Part shown: positions 42,183 to 51,648 of the stretch, in pieces
How the letters are laid out: each line of letters begins with the position of its first letter
Position numbering within the stretch: the first letter of the stretch is position 1
Source: Bacillus_CJ salitolerans
GTDB lineage: Bacteria > Bacillota > Bacilli > Bacillales > SA4
DNA: 64,000 nucleotides
Reading direction: 5' to 3'
NCBI RefSeq assembly: GCF_042680805.1
Contig: NZ_JBHUEM010000009.1
Coordinates: 112,351-176,350, forward strand
Program-made: the position numbers and the translations under genes
Notes under the pieces: generated by a model
The model's database searches: none
What the model was told of the DNA's origin: nothing
Seen by the model: the letters and a program-made list of their open reading frames with translations, nothing else

Positions 42183-44819
42183 TTAGATTGAACGGACCCA
42201 TTCGAACGTTGATTCAAGTGCTTGATCTAATTTTTTAGGATCTTTTCCTCCAGCCTGTGCCATATCAGCACGGCCACCACCACCGCCTCCACAGCGTGTT
42301 GCTACTTCTTTGATTAGCTTTCCAGCATGATAGCCCTTAGAAATGAGATCTTCCGTTACCCCCGCTGATAGATTCACTTTATCTTCTCCAGCTACTGAGC
42401 CTAAAATGATTACACCTGACCCCAGTTTTTTCTTTAATTCGTCCACCATTGAACGGAGGTTATTCATATCAGTAGCATTTACTTTACTAGCTAACACGTT
42501 TACTCCATTAATTTCCTGAATCTTATTAGTAAGATTAGATGCTTCTATATTGCCTAATTTTGCAGATAATGATTCATTTTCTCGATGAAGCTGTTTAATT
42601 TCTCCTTGAAGCCCTTCAATTCTGCTAACAATATCTTTTGGATTTGCTTTTAGCTTGAACGCTGCCTCTTGTAATAAACTGATTTGATCATTCATCACTT
42701 CATAAGCGGATTTACCTGTCACTGCCTCAATACGTCTTGTTCCTGCCCCAATCCCAGATTCAGAAACAATCTTAAATAATCCAATTACAGCCGTGTTTGG
42801 AACGTGGCATCCACCACAAAGCTCAAGTGAGTAGTCTCCTACTTGAACAACACGTACAATATTTCCGTACTTTTCTCCGAATAATGCCATAGCACCCATT
42901 GCTTTAGCTTCATCTAATGAGCGATTGGATATTTCAACCGTGATACTTTTCCATATTTTCTCATTTACAATCGATTCAATTTGCTCTAGTTCCTCTTGTT
43001 TTACTTGTCCAAAATGTGAAAAATCAAAACGTAATCTGTCTGGTGTTACTAATGAACCAGCTTGGTTGACATGATTTCCTAACACATCTTTTAAGGCTTG
43101 GTGAAGTAAATGGGTTGCAGTGTGGTTTTTTATGATACTAGATCTAAGCTCGTCATTGATTACTGCTTTTACGTCCATTCCTTTTTCAAGAGTTCCCTGT
43201 TCAACAATTACATGATGTAAATGCTGACCGTTTGGTGCTTTTTGAACATCCTTAACAAAAACTTTAACTGCATCATTCTGTAAATATCCTTTATCAGCTA
43301 CTTGACCACCACTTTCAGCATAAAAAGGTGTGATATTTAAAACGAGCTGAGCTTCTTCCCCTTCTCGAAGTGCTGATACAAATGCATTATCTTTTACAAT
43401 TTCTACTACCGTAGAGTTTTCTTCTATTTGTTCATACCCACTAAATGAGCTCTCTGCTTTAATATCACCAAGAACCCCGCCTTGTACTTGCATAGAGCCT
43501 ACATCTTGCCTAGCAGCTCTTGCACGCTCACGTTGGCTGTTCATTTCAGCTTCAAAGCCTTCGTGGTCTACCTTCATTCCTTCTTCTTCTGCGTACTCTT
43601 CTGTTAATTCCACAGGGAAACCATACGTATCATATAAACGGAACACATCTGATCCAGGTATCGTATTTTCGTTCTTTTCTTTCTGAGCTTTAATGACAGT
43701 AGATAATATTGCGAGTCCTTCGTTTAAAGTCTCATGAAATCTTTCTTCCTCATTTTTGATAACCTTTTGAATGAATTCTGACTTTTCCTTTACTTCTGGA
43801 TAGTAGTCAACCATAATCTCTGCTACTACTGGTACTAGTTCTACCATAAATGGACGGTGGATATTTAATTGCTTAGCATATCGAACTGCTCTTCTAAGTA
43901 AGCGTCTTAATACATAACCTCTTCCTTCATTTGATGGCAAAGCCCCGTCCCCAACAGCGAAAGTAACGGTACGGATATGATCAGCAATGACTTTAAATGC
44001 GACATCTTTCTCTTTTTGTCCGCCATAACGCTCCCCTGAGATTTTTTCCGTTGCTTCAATAATTGGCATGAATAAATCTGTATCAAAAGTAGTTGGAACA
44101 TTTTGAATAACCGAACACATCCGCTCAAGGCCCATACCTGTATCAATGTTCTTCTTAGGCAATGGTGTGTACGTACCATCTGGATTATGGTTAAACTGAG
44201 AAAACACAAGGTTCCATACTTCTAAATAACGATCATTTTCTCCGCCAGGATATAACTCCGAGTCCGACGGGTCATTTCCATAGCTCTCGCCGCGATCATA
44301 AAAGATCTCTGTATTAGGTCCACTTGGTCCTTCACCAATGTCCCAATAGTTGCCTTCAAGACGAATAATTCTCTCCTTTGGTATACCAATTTCTTCTAAC
44401 CAGATTTTATAAGCTTCTTCATCCTCGGGATGAATGGTTACGGAGAGTTTTTCTTTTTCAAATCCAATCCATTCTTCACTCGTTAAAAATTCCCATGCCC
44501 AATGGATCGATTCCTTTTTAAAGTAATCACCGATCGAGAAATTTCCTAACATTTCAAAGAATGTGTGGTGGCGAGCAGTTTTCCCTACATTTTCAATATC
44601 ATTTGTACGAATAGACTTTTGTGCATTACAAATTTTCGGGTTATCTGGAATTACACGACCATCGAAATATTTCTTCAGTGTTGCAACACCGCTGTTGATC
44701 CAAAGTAGAGACGGATCCTCGTGCGGTACTAACGAACGACTAGGTTCTACTGAATGGCCTTTTTCCTTAAAGAAATCTAAAAACATCTGTCGTACTTGAG
44801 CTGACGATAAATTTTTCAT
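42183..44819 (-). CDS. alaS: Alanyl-tRNA synthetase
   Basis: Class II synthetase that charges tRNA-Ala, 878 residues, a normal length. The catalytic domain (about 1-360) includes the start KGHSVEPSRSLVPHEDPSLL, the editing domain has HTATHLLHQAL and CGGCH zinc motifs, and the C-terminal domain ends RCGGGGGGRADMAQAGG. GGAGG precedes the ATG. Control is by the T-box leader at 45045-45318, with a family A repeat between that leader and the start. Confidence 0.98.
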   Translation of the reverse strand: MKNLSSAQVRQMFLDFFKEKGHSVEPSRSLVPHEDPSLLWINSGVATLKKYFDGRVIPDNPKICNAQKSIRTNDIENVGKTARHHTFFEMLGNFSIGDYFKKESIHWAWEFLTSEEWIGFEKEKLSVTIHPEDEEAYKIWLEEIGIPKERIIRLEGNYWDIGEGPSGPNTEIFYDRGESYGNDPSDSELYPGGENDRYLEVWNLVFSQFNHNPDGTYTPLPKKNIDTGMGLERMCSVIQNVPTTFDTDLFMPIIEATEKISGERYGGQKEKDVAFKVIADHIRTVTFAVGDGALPSNEGRGYVLRRLLRRAVRYAKQLNIHRPFMVELVPVVAEIMVDYYPEVKEKSEFIQKVIKNEEERFHETLNEGLAILSTVIKAQKEKNENTIPGSDVFRLYDTYGFPVELTEEYAEEEGMKVDHEGFEAEMNSQRERARAARQDVGSMQVQGGVLGDIKAESSFSGYEQIEENSTVVEIVKDNAFVSALREGEEAQLVLNITPFYAESGGQVADKGYLQNDAVKVFVKDVQKAPNGQHLHHVIVEQGTLEKGMDVKAVINDELRSSIIKNHTATHLLHQALKDVLGNHVNQAGSLVTPDRLRFDFSHFGQVKQEELEQIESIVNEKIWKSITVEISNRSLDEAKAMGAMALFGEKYGNIVRVVQVGDYSLELCGGCHVPNTAVIGLFKIVSESGIGAGTRRIEAVTGKSAYEVMNDQISLLQEAAFKLKANPKDIVSRIEGLQGEIKQLHRENESLSAKLGNIEASNLTNKIQEINGVNVLASKVNATDMNNLRSMVDELKKKLGSGVIILGSVAGEDKVNLSAGVTEDLISKGYHAGKLIKEVATRCGGGGGGRADMAQAGGKDPKKLDQALESTFEWVRSI

Positions 44820-44865
44820 TTTTTATTTCCTCCTATAAATATTATTAAATTGACAAGAACAAATG

Positions 44866-45018
44866 GTACAAGCGACCTTGGGTAGCCTCAGGCAGAGTAA
44901 ATGTTCAAAAGTGAAGAAAAGGTCGGTTATTCCCTTATATTCACTTCAGGTTATTTGACCTCAGGCGGGCTGGGCGCTGAAGCTTGATTCAGATTTACTC
45001 GCCAAATTACCCACAATA
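44866..45018 (+). repeat. Family A repeat, copy 7 in the alaS leader (subgroup C)
   Basis: AGCCTCAGGCAGAGTAAATG, stem AAGTGAA/TTCACTT (44909-44915, 44940-44946), GGTTATTTGACCTCAGG, CGGGCTGGGCGCTGAAGC, and ATTTACTC (44993-45000), which pairs with GAGTAAAT (44895-44902). It lies between the T-box terminator and alaS. Confidence 0.9.
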
Positions 45019-45044
45019 ATAACTTTTATTATTTCTTAGCAATA

Positions 45045-45312
45045 AAAAAACTCCCACCCCTGTTTTATAAAAAAACAGGGACGAGAGTTAGTCGCGGTAC
45101 CACCCTGATTATGACTACCTTTAGGAAGTCATCACCTTGGATTTCTGTAACGTAGAAACAGACGATAGGGTATTAGCCTATTCTTCGGAATAGCTTCGGT
45201 TACTCTCTCACATAGAATTCCTTTCAGCCAAGGGAATTCCTCTCTTAATGTGGGCTGTAACGTACTCATTTCCTTCATCGATTTAAAATCTTTGATTATA
45301 TTGATATGCGCT
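45045..45312 (-). promoter_or_regulatory. T-box riboswitch controlling alaS
   Basis: The minus strand shows the T-box sequence AGGGTGGTACCGCG (45093-45106), an AGAGAG element and a stem I with candidate specifier GCT (Ala) at 45192-45194. The terminator hairpin (about 45050-45088), with ACTCTCGTCCCTG as one arm, is followed by seven T's. Uncharged tRNA-Ala would favour the antiterminator and alaS transcription. Confidence 0.95.
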
Positions 45313-45342
45313 ATTATAGACAATGTGAATATTGTTTGTCAA
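45313..45342 (-). promoter_or_regulatory. SigA promoter of the alaS T-box leader
   Basis: TTGACA (45337-45342) and TATAAT (45313-45318) are separated by 18 bases. The -35 box overlaps the yrrI stop codon at 45339-45341. Confidence 0.88.
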
Positions 45343-46400
45343 TGCCTTGAAAAGTGAACTTTTGCATGAAGTATAGTAACTTTTATGATTGCAAGAAGAG
45401 GAACTGCTACTATAAGTCCAATGATTCCACCCAATTCCCCACCTACTAATAACGCAAACATAATAATTACTGGATGCATATGCAAGCTCTTTCCAACAAT
45501 AATGGGTGATAAGAGATTCCCTTCAATAAACTGTAAAGAAAAGATTAGAACTGTAACCCAAATCACCATTTTTCCAGATATCGTAACAGAAATTAATAAA
45601 GCAGGCACCGCTCCAAATATGGGTCCAAAATATGGGATAATATTAGTAATTCCAATGATGGTTCCGAGCAGAAGAGGATATTTCATACCAATCATCCATA
45701 ATCCCACCGAAGCTAATACCCCAATTACTAAACAAACTAGCAGTTGTCCTCTTATATAATTTCCTAGTGATTGATCAATATCACGTAGAAACCGAACGCC
45801 TGGTTTTCTCCATCTTCTTGGAGTTACGTACCATAATGATCTTTTCATTAAGTTATAGTCCTTCAGCATATAAAAAACTAGAAAAGGGATAAGGGCAAGA
45901 ATGATAATATAATTTAATAAGGATTTAATTCCTTCAACTAATAAAGTTAAAAGAGAACCTAGCCCTTCTTCAATATTTTGGAGTCCTTCTTCTATTCTTG
46001 CATGAAGTCCTTCTGGAAATTGCTCTGTTTGTGAATGGATTACAAGCGACCATTCTCGATATTGTTCAAATAAATTAGGCACATTATTCGTAAACTCTCT
46101 AATCTGAAAAATGATTTGAGGTACACCTTTATATAAAGCAAAGCCGAGTCCTCCAAAGAACAATAAGTAAATGACGAGTATGGCTATTGGCCTTGGTATA
46201 TTATGACCATGTAGCTTCTCAATCAAAGGATGCAATAAATATGTGATAAAAGATGCTATCAAAAAAGGTATAAATATTGCTAAAACTGCTTTGTAGAAAG
46301 GGGCCCAGTAAAGTTCTATTTTCTTAAACATAAAAAGACATAGAAAAATAAGCAGAAGTATCACAAGTCTTAAAATCCAGTTAATATGGGACTTCTTCAC
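45339..46400 (-). CDS. yrrI: AI-2E family membrane transporter YrrI
   Basis: A 353-residue protein with about eight membrane helices and the family pattern NIIPYFGPIFGAVPA and IGLIVAVPLLAIIK. The superfamily includes proposed AI-2 exporters and Na+/H+ antiporters, so the substrate is unknown. The start is GTG at 46400 after AAGGAGGGG. Its 3' end contains the -35 box of the alaS promoter. Confidence 0.9.
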   Translation of the reverse strand: MKKSHINWILRLVILLLIFLCLFMFKKIELYWAPFYKAVLAIFIPFLIASFITYLLHPLIEKLHGHNIPRPIAILVIYLLFFGGLGFALYKGVPQIIFQIREFTNNVPNLFEQYREWSLVIHSQTEQFPEGLHARIEEGLQNIEEGLGSLLTLLVEGIKSLLNYIIILALIPFLVFYMLKDYNLMKRSLWYVTPRRWRKPGVRFLRDIDQSLGNYIRGQLLVCLVIGVLASVGLWMIGMKYPLLLGTIIGITNIIPYFGPIFGAVPALLISVTISGKMVIWVTVLIFSLQFIEGNLLSPIIVGKSLHMHPVIIMFALLVGGELGGIIGLIVAVPLLAIIKVTILHAKVHFSRH

Positions 46401-46465
46401 TCTTTACCCCTCCTTAATTCTATGGTTAACCTTCATTAATGATTTATTCATTGTTTACATAACAA

Positions 46466-46495
46466 GAAATCCCTGTTGTAATTAACAGGGATTTC
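46466..46495 (-). terminator. yrzQ terminator
   Basis: A perfect 12-bp stem GAAATCCCTGTT / AACAGGGATTTC with a short T-rich tail, after the yrzQ stop. Confidence 0.8.
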
Positions 46496-46506
46496 ACTTT
46501 TACACA

Positions 46507-46641
46507 TTATGGTAATAAATTGGTCATACGTTTTCGGAGTTTTTTCATGTTGCGGTTCGACATCAAATTTCTCTCTTGTGCTTTGTGATATGCGTATGCA
46601 CCAACACCCATGGCAATTAATGATGTCAATGTTCTGTTCAT
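46507..46641 (-). CDS. yrzQ: DUF3918 small protein YrzQ
   Basis: A 44-residue basic protein, MNRTLTSLIAMGVGAYAY then a KKLRKR cluster, as in B. subtilis YrzQ. The first 20 residues may insert in the membrane. Position between yrrI and yrzR is conserved. AAGGAGTGG precedes the ATG. Confidence 0.85.
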   Translation of the reverse strand: MNRTLTSLIAMGVGAYAYHKAQERNLMSNRNMKKLRKRMTNLLP

Positions 46642-46662
46642 GCTGACCACTCCTTATTTGTT

Positions 46663-46851
46663 TTACATATTTATTATTCGTTCATCCTCACCAAATAAGT
46701 CGTCTAATGAGCTAAGTGTTCCATCCTCTTCGACTTGATGAACATTCATCACACCTTTTGAAACAGAAAGCTCAATAAAACAATTCCAGCAATAATATTG
46801 ATTAACTCCGATTTTTCCTATATCTTTGCTTCGACAATTTGGGCACTGCAC
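46663..46851 (-). CDS. yrzR: Small zinc-ribbon protein YrzR
   Basis: A 62-residue protein with CPNC (residues 3-6) and CWNC (21-24) forming a zinc ribbon, then an acidic tail. Conserved between yrzQ and yrrD in Bacillus. Function unknown. Starts TTG or ATG near 46851; GGAGG lies just upstream. Confidence 0.82.
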   Translation of the reverse strand: MQCPNCRSKDIGKIGVNQYYCWNCFIELSVSKGVMNVHQVEEDGTLSSLDDLFGEDERIINM

Positions 46852-46869
46852 GAATTAGGGCCTCCTCTA

Positions 46870-47343
46870 TTAGGTGTCAATTTCTATTTGGATAATATCT
46901 TCGCCAAATTGAAGAGGGTTTTTAGTTGGAATTACTTTTTTACCTTCTGCAATATCAGCAAAGAACCCTTCCGATACTTCATACCCTAAAATAGTGCCCA
47001 ATTTCTCGTCAAAATATACATCATCAATAATTCCTAGCCTTTCCCCTTCAGTTGAGTAGAGGTCTCGACCTAACAATCCATGATGATGACTAAGATAGTA
47101 GGACTCTGCTTTTTTTCGTTTCAATTGTTCTAAATGTTCGTGAATCATCACACCGTCTTGTCCAAATGAAATGATGTGATTAAAGTCGATAAGATGATCA
47201 GGGTGGAATAACCCTTTTCCATCCACGACAATCGATTGAATATCCCCTTTATTGGAAAGCAGTAAATCACGTATAGTGCCCATATATTTTCCCGTTTTGT
47301 TATGAAAAACAGGTAGGCCTTTTATTAAAGAAAATGTTCGCAA
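46870..47343 (-). CDS. yrrD: PRC-barrel protein YrrD
   Basis: A 157-residue protein with two PRC-barrel-like halves (LPVFHNKTGKYMGTI and GRDLYSTEGERLGIIDDV). TTG 47343 is chosen after AAAGGTGGGGG; it gives the start MRTFSLIKGLP, as in B. subtilis YrrD. Function unknown. It follows recD2. Confidence 0.85.
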   Translation of the reverse strand: MRTFSLIKGLPVFHNKTGKYMGTIRDLLLSNKGDIQSIVVDGKGLFHPDHLIDFNHIISFGQDGVMIHEHLEQLKRKKAESYYLSHHHGLLGRDLYSTEGERLGIIDDVYFDEKLGTILGYEVSEGFFADIAEGKKVIPTKNPLQFGEDIIQIEIDT

Positions 47344-47381
47344 AAGTACCCCCACCTTTCCGAACATTTTTATGATTTGCC

Positions 47382-49751
47382 TTAATCCATAAAGTCATAA
47401 GGTGAAATGTTTGCCATTGCCATTCTTTCTGCCTCAACTGAAAGTTCAATCTCTTCATCTCTAGACTGTTCTGTTTGTTTTTGATGTACCTGTATGTTAA
47501 TCCCAAAGGAACTTTTTAGTCGTTTCATTAAGGAAGTTTGCCTTTCTTTATCTTCTGTTCTTTTTATTCCCTGGTTTAATGTCTCTTCTTCCCCGCATAA
47601 TATTAAAAATTCCTTACTTCTAGTAATAGCAGTATAAATTAAATTTCGTCGGAGCATTCGGAAATAACCTTTTACAACTGGAAAAATAACAATTGGAAAT
47701 TCGCTTCCTTGTGATTTATGTACAGAGCAACAATAAGCGTGAGTAATCTGCGTAAGATCTTGTTTTTTATAAGTAACTTCTGTACCTTCAAATGAAATAA
47801 CAACTAGATCTTCCTTTTCCGTATTTTCTTTTGCATAAAAGATTGATACGACCTCACCAAAATCACCATTAAACACATTTTGGTCGGGCTGATTGACTAA
47901 TTGTAAAACTTTATCACCTATTCTAAACGTTTTTTCCCCAAACAATAGCTCGCGTTTTTGATCCGTTTTAGGATTAAATAATGCCTGTAGCTCACTATTT
48001 AACCGATCGATACCAGCTGGTCCCTTATACATTGGAGCTAACACTTGAATATCTCTCGCGTGGTATCCTTTAGTCATTGCATTCCCACATACTTTCTTAA
48101 CGACATCTACGACTTGATTTTGATTACACTTAATAAAGGATCGGTCCGGTTTTGGAAGTAGAATGTCCGATGGTAATTTTCCTTGTTTCATTTCATGAGC
48201 CAACTGAATGATTGTAGAGTTTTCCGATTGCCTAAATATATCAACAAGTCTAACAGTAGGAATGACCTCAGCTGATAACAAATCTCTCAGCACTTGTCCA
48301 GGTCCTACCGATGGAAGTTGATCTTCATCACCAACTAATATCACTTGAATGGAGGAAGGTAGCGATTTAAACAGCTGATTCGCTAGCCATATATCGACCA
48401 TTGAAACTTCGTCAACAATTAACAGCTTTCCTTCGATGGGATTATCCTCATCATGCTCAAATCCATCCGTCCCATTCCAACCGAGTAATCGGTGGATAGT
48501 AACAGCTGGAAGCCCAGTTGACTCATTCATTCTTTTAGCAGCCCTACCAGTAGGAGCTACTAAAAGAAATGGAAAAGGTTCCTCCTTTTTATAATCCTTC
48601 GGCTCTAATGAACATCCATGAAGCTCTGCATAAACTTCAACTATTCCTTTAATGACGGTCGTTTTTCCTGTCCCAGGTCCACCTGTAAGAAGCAGCATAG
48701 GAGAAGACAACGCTTTTTGAATTGCGTCCTTTTGTGAGGGTGCATATTGAACCTTAAGTCTCTCCTCTAAGCCACCAAGTGCTAAAAGAAACTCAGACTC
48801 CGGAAATTGATCCTTATATTCAGATTGATCCATAATTCTCTTAATACTCGTAACAAGGCCCTTTTCAGCAAAATATATGGATGGCTGATAGTATCTTCCA
48901 TCTTCATAAATCATTTTCCCTTCCTCAACAAGGTGTACAATTTCCCGAGAAATGTCGTTAAATGAAATCCTATCTGATTGGCTATTTTCCAACAGATATT
49001 GAACCTTATCAAGTAACTGTTCACCTTGTATATACACATGCCCCTCTTGCATACAAAGATGTTCTATTATGTATAAACAGCCTGCCTTTATTCGATCAGG
49101 ATGACTACCAACTAAACCAATTGCTTTACCTAATTCATCAGCCTTTGTAAATCCTATTCCTTCAACATCTACGATTAACTGATATGGATTTTTTTGGATG
49201 ATTGTTATGGTTTGATCACGATAGGTTTGATAAATTTTCATAGCCAATTGTGGACCAAATCCATATTGATTTAAGGTAACCATGATTTGCTCTAAACCTT
49301 GGTGTTCTTGAAGTGAACTTGATAGCTCTAATGCCTTTTCATTTGAAAGTCCCGCAACTTTCTTTAACACATTTGGATCATTCATTATTTTACTAATGGC
49401 ATTTTCCCCAAGTGTTTCTACGATTTTCGATGCTGTCTTTCTTCCTATACCTTTAAATAAATCACTAGATAAGTACTGTATGATGCCTTGTTCGGTTTGT
49501 GGTATTTCTTTCCTAAAGTGATTGACATGATATTGAATACCAAAACGGGGATGATCTTTAAACATACCAAAGAAAGTATACGTTTCATGTTCTAAAAGAG
49601 GAGGAAAGTAGCCCGTAACAATTGCTTCTTTATCTTCATAATTTTCAGTTGTCTCTTGTATCTTAATCCGAATCACAGAATAAAGGTTAGATTCATTATG
49701 AAAAATCGTTACAATCGGATAGCCTCTCACGAATTTTTCACTATCTGCCAT
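47382..49751 (-). CDS. recD2: RecD2 ATP-dependent DNA helicase
   Basis: A 5'-3' SF1B helicase of 789 residues. The N-terminal part has helix-hairpin-helix regions (LFKGIGRKTASKI and VEGIGFTKADEL). The Walker A motif is TGGPGTGKTT, Walker B is LLIVDEVSM, and the C-terminal motif is AYCCSVHKSQGSEFP. Members act in DNA repair and replication fork progress without RecB or RecC. GGGGGAG precedes the ATG. Confidence 0.95.
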   Translation of the reverse strand: MADSEKFVRGYPIVTIFHNESNLYSVIRIKIQETTENYEDKEAIVTGYFPPLLEHETYTFFGMFKDHPRFGIQYHVNHFRKEIPQTEQGIIQYLSSDLFKGIGRKTASKIVETLGENAISKIMNDPNVLKKVAGLSNEKALELSSSLQEHQGLEQIMVTLNQYGFGPQLAMKIYQTYRDQTITIIQKNPYQLIVDVEGIGFTKADELGKAIGLVGSHPDRIKAGCLYIIEHLCMQEGHVYIQGEQLLDKVQYLLENSQSDRISFNDISREIVHLVEEGKMIYEDGRYYQPSIYFAEKGLVTSIKRIMDQSEYKDQFPESEFLLALGGLEERLKVQYAPSQKDAIQKALSSPMLLLTGGPGTGKTTVIKGIVEVYAELHGCSLEPKDYKKEEPFPFLLVAPTGRAAKRMNESTGLPAVTIHRLLGWNGTDGFEHDEDNPIEGKLLIVDEVSMVDIWLANQLFKSLPSSIQVILVGDEDQLPSVGPGQVLRDLLSAEVIPTVRLVDIFRQSENSTIIQLAHEMKQGKLPSDILLPKPDRSFIKCNQNQVVDVVKKVCGNAMTKGYHARDIQVLAPMYKGPAGIDRLNSELQALFNPKTDQKRELLFGEKTFRIGDKVLQLVNQPDQNVFNGDFGEVVSIFYAKENTEKEDLVVISFEGTEVTYKKQDLTQITHAYCCSVHKSQGSEFPIVIFPVVKGYFRMLRRNLIYTAITRSKEFLILCGEEETLNQGIKRTEDKERQTSLMKRLKSSFGINIQVHQKQTEQSRDEEIELSVEAERMAMANISPYDFMD

Positions 49752-49780
49752 TTCACTCCCCCTCTCTATGTCACTGCCTT

Positions 49781-50443
49781 TTATTTTTCTAACGCTTGTT
49801 CTAGTAATCTTTTTCCATTCCCAGCTAATAAATGATCAGGTTGTATGTCTAATGCTTTATTGAACATATCCAATGCTTTTTTATTTTCATCCTTATGTGC
49901 GTATGCCACGCCTAGGTTAAAAAATACATCTGAATTTTCAACATCCATATCCACTAATTCCTCAAACTGTTTGATTGCTTCATCAATTAAACTTACTTGA
50001 GCTAAACAAAGACCATACTGGAACTTTGCTTCCTCGTCCTCTTGATTAAGCTCGACGGCACGCTGTAAGTATGGAAGAGCTAATTTAAACTGTTCTTGGC
50101 CCATGTAAGTTAGTCCTAGCATAAAAAATACATCAGAAGTCTGTAATCCCTTCTCAATTGCTACTGAAAAAAAATGAACTGATTTAGGTAGATCATCCAT
50201 TTCAAAATAAATAGTTCCAACACTGTAATAAGCCGTAGCTAAGTTATCATCTAACTTTATTGCCCTTTTATAAAAAGCAAGCGCTCTCTCACTATCCCCT
50301 ATTGCAGCTAATACATTTCCAAAGTTTACAGTGGCGATCGGGTCTGATGGATTTTCTTCTAACGCTTCAGTAAACACTTTCGCTGCTTCTTCGAGCTTTC
50401 CTTCTTGCATAAACTGAATTCCTTGTTTATTTTTATCTGTCAT
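49781..50443 (-). CDS. yrrB: TPR-repeat protein YrrB
   Basis: A 220-residue protein of about six tetratricopeptide repeats, each with the A/G...Y/F pattern (for example AYYSVGTIYFEMDDLPKSVHFF). It is a protein-binding scaffold. It lies between mnmA and recD2, and the B. subtilis homologue has been suggested to help the tRNA-modification neighbours; this is not shown here. Confidence 0.9.
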   Translation of the reverse strand: MTDKNKQGIQFMQEGKLEEAAKVFTEALEENPSDPIATVNFGNVLAAIGDSERALAFYKRAIKLDDNLATAYYSVGTIYFEMDDLPKSVHFFSVAIEKGLQTSDVFFMLGLTYMGQEQFKLALPYLQRAVELNQEDEEAKFQYGLCLAQVSLIDEAIKQFEELVDMDVENSDVFFNLGVAYAHKDENKKALDMFNKALDIQPDHLLAGNGKRLLEQALEK

Positions 50444-50483
50444 TGACCGGCATCCTTTCTCATCATTTATTATCGTAAGAAGA

Positions 50484-50503
50484 CCTCAACCAATAGGTTG
50501 AGG
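50484..50503 (-). terminator. Weak terminator between mnmA and yrrB
   Basis: A perfect 8-bp stem CCTCAACC / GGTTGAGG with a 4-base loop and an interrupted T-rich tail. Confidence 0.55.
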
Positions 50504-50527
50504 TTTTCTGATTCTTTTAATTAACCA

Positions 50528-51643
50528 TTATACATACCAAAGCTGCTTTCCATTACGAAACACATCGTCTATTGTGCCTCCACCTAAACATTCTTCACCC
50601 TTATAGAAGACAACAGCCTGACCAGGCGTAATTGCTCGAACTGGTTCATCAAATATTACTTTCACGTTGTGATTGTCTAGAATTTTGACAGTTACTCCAT
50701 GGTCCTCTTGGCGATATCTAAACTTTGCTGTACATTTCACATCTGAATTTGGCACTTGATCAGAAACCCAGTTGATATTGGTCGCAGTTATTTCATCAGA
50801 ATAAAGTAAATCATTGTGAAAGCCTTGCTCCACATATAAAATATTCTTCTCTAAGTTTTTGCCGACAACAAACCAAGGATCACCACTACCACCAATCCCA
50901 AGTCCTTGTCTTTGACCAATCGTGTAGTACATTAATCCATCGTGTCTTCCTTTTCCTTCCCCCTGAAGTGTTTGCATTTCCCCAGGCTGAGCAGGTAAAT
51001 ATTGACTTAAGAACTCCTTGAAATTCCGTTCTCCTATAAAACAAATACCTGTACTGTCTTTTTTGGTTGCGGTTGCTAAGCCTGCTTCCTTCGCCATTTC
51101 TCTTACCCTTGTTTTCGGTAAATCACCTAAAGGAAACATCACTTTACTTAATTGCGCTTGTCCTAATTGATTTAAAAAGTAGGTTTGATCTTTATTCTGA
51201 TCAATCCCTCTAAGCATCTTATATTCACCATCTTGGTAGGCTACTCTAGCATAATGCCCTGTTGCTAAGTAATCCGCTCCAAGTTCAATGGCATGCTCTA
51301 AAAATGCTTTAAATTTAATTTCTTTATTACACATAACGTCCGGATTTGGTGTTCTTCCACCTTTATATTCATCAAGAAAGTACGTGAAGACTTTTTCCCA
51401 ATATTGTTTTTCGAAATTTACGGCATAGTATGGAATCCCAATTTGATTACAGACTTTTATGACATCATTATAGTCTTCAGTGGCTGTACAAACCCCAAAT
51501 TCATCTGTATCATCCCAGTTTTTCATAAAGATTCCAATTACATCGTATCCTTGTTCCTTTAATAACAGCGCAGCAACACTTGAGTCGACTCCACCAGACA
51601 TTCCGATAATAACTCTTGTTTCAGTTGGTGTTTTAATAGTCAT
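50528..51643 (-). CDS. mnmA: tRNA 2-thiouridylase MnmA
   Basis: Adds sulfur to uridine 34 of Lys, Glu and Gln tRNAs. The 371-residue protein has the PP-loop GMSGGVDSSVA, the catalytic CNKEIKF (first Cys) and GICFIGER (second Cys). ATG 51643 is chosen, after AAGGAGGTGA; the longer frame to 51787 overlaps iscS. The desulfurase that supplies the sulfur is directly upstream. Confidence 0.97.
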   Translation of the reverse strand: MTIKTPTETRVIIGMSGGVDSSVAALLLKEQGYDVIGIFMKNWDDTDEFGVCTATEDYNDVIKVCNQIGIPYYAVNFEKQYWEKVFTYFLDEYKGGRTPNPDVMCNKEIKFKAFLEHAIELGADYLATGHYARVAYQDGEYKMLRGIDQNKDQTYFLNQLGQAQLSKVMFPLGDLPKTRVREMAKEAGLATATKKDSTGICFIGERNFKEFLSQYLPAQPGEMQTLQGEGKGRHDGLMYYTIGQRQGLGIGGSGDPWFVVGKNLEKNILYVEQGFHNDLLYSDEITATNINWVSDQVPNSDVKCTAKFRYRQEDHGVTVKILDNHNVKVIFDEPVRAITPGQAVVFYKGEECLGGGTIDDVFRNGKQLWYV

Positions 51644-51648
51644 GTGTG

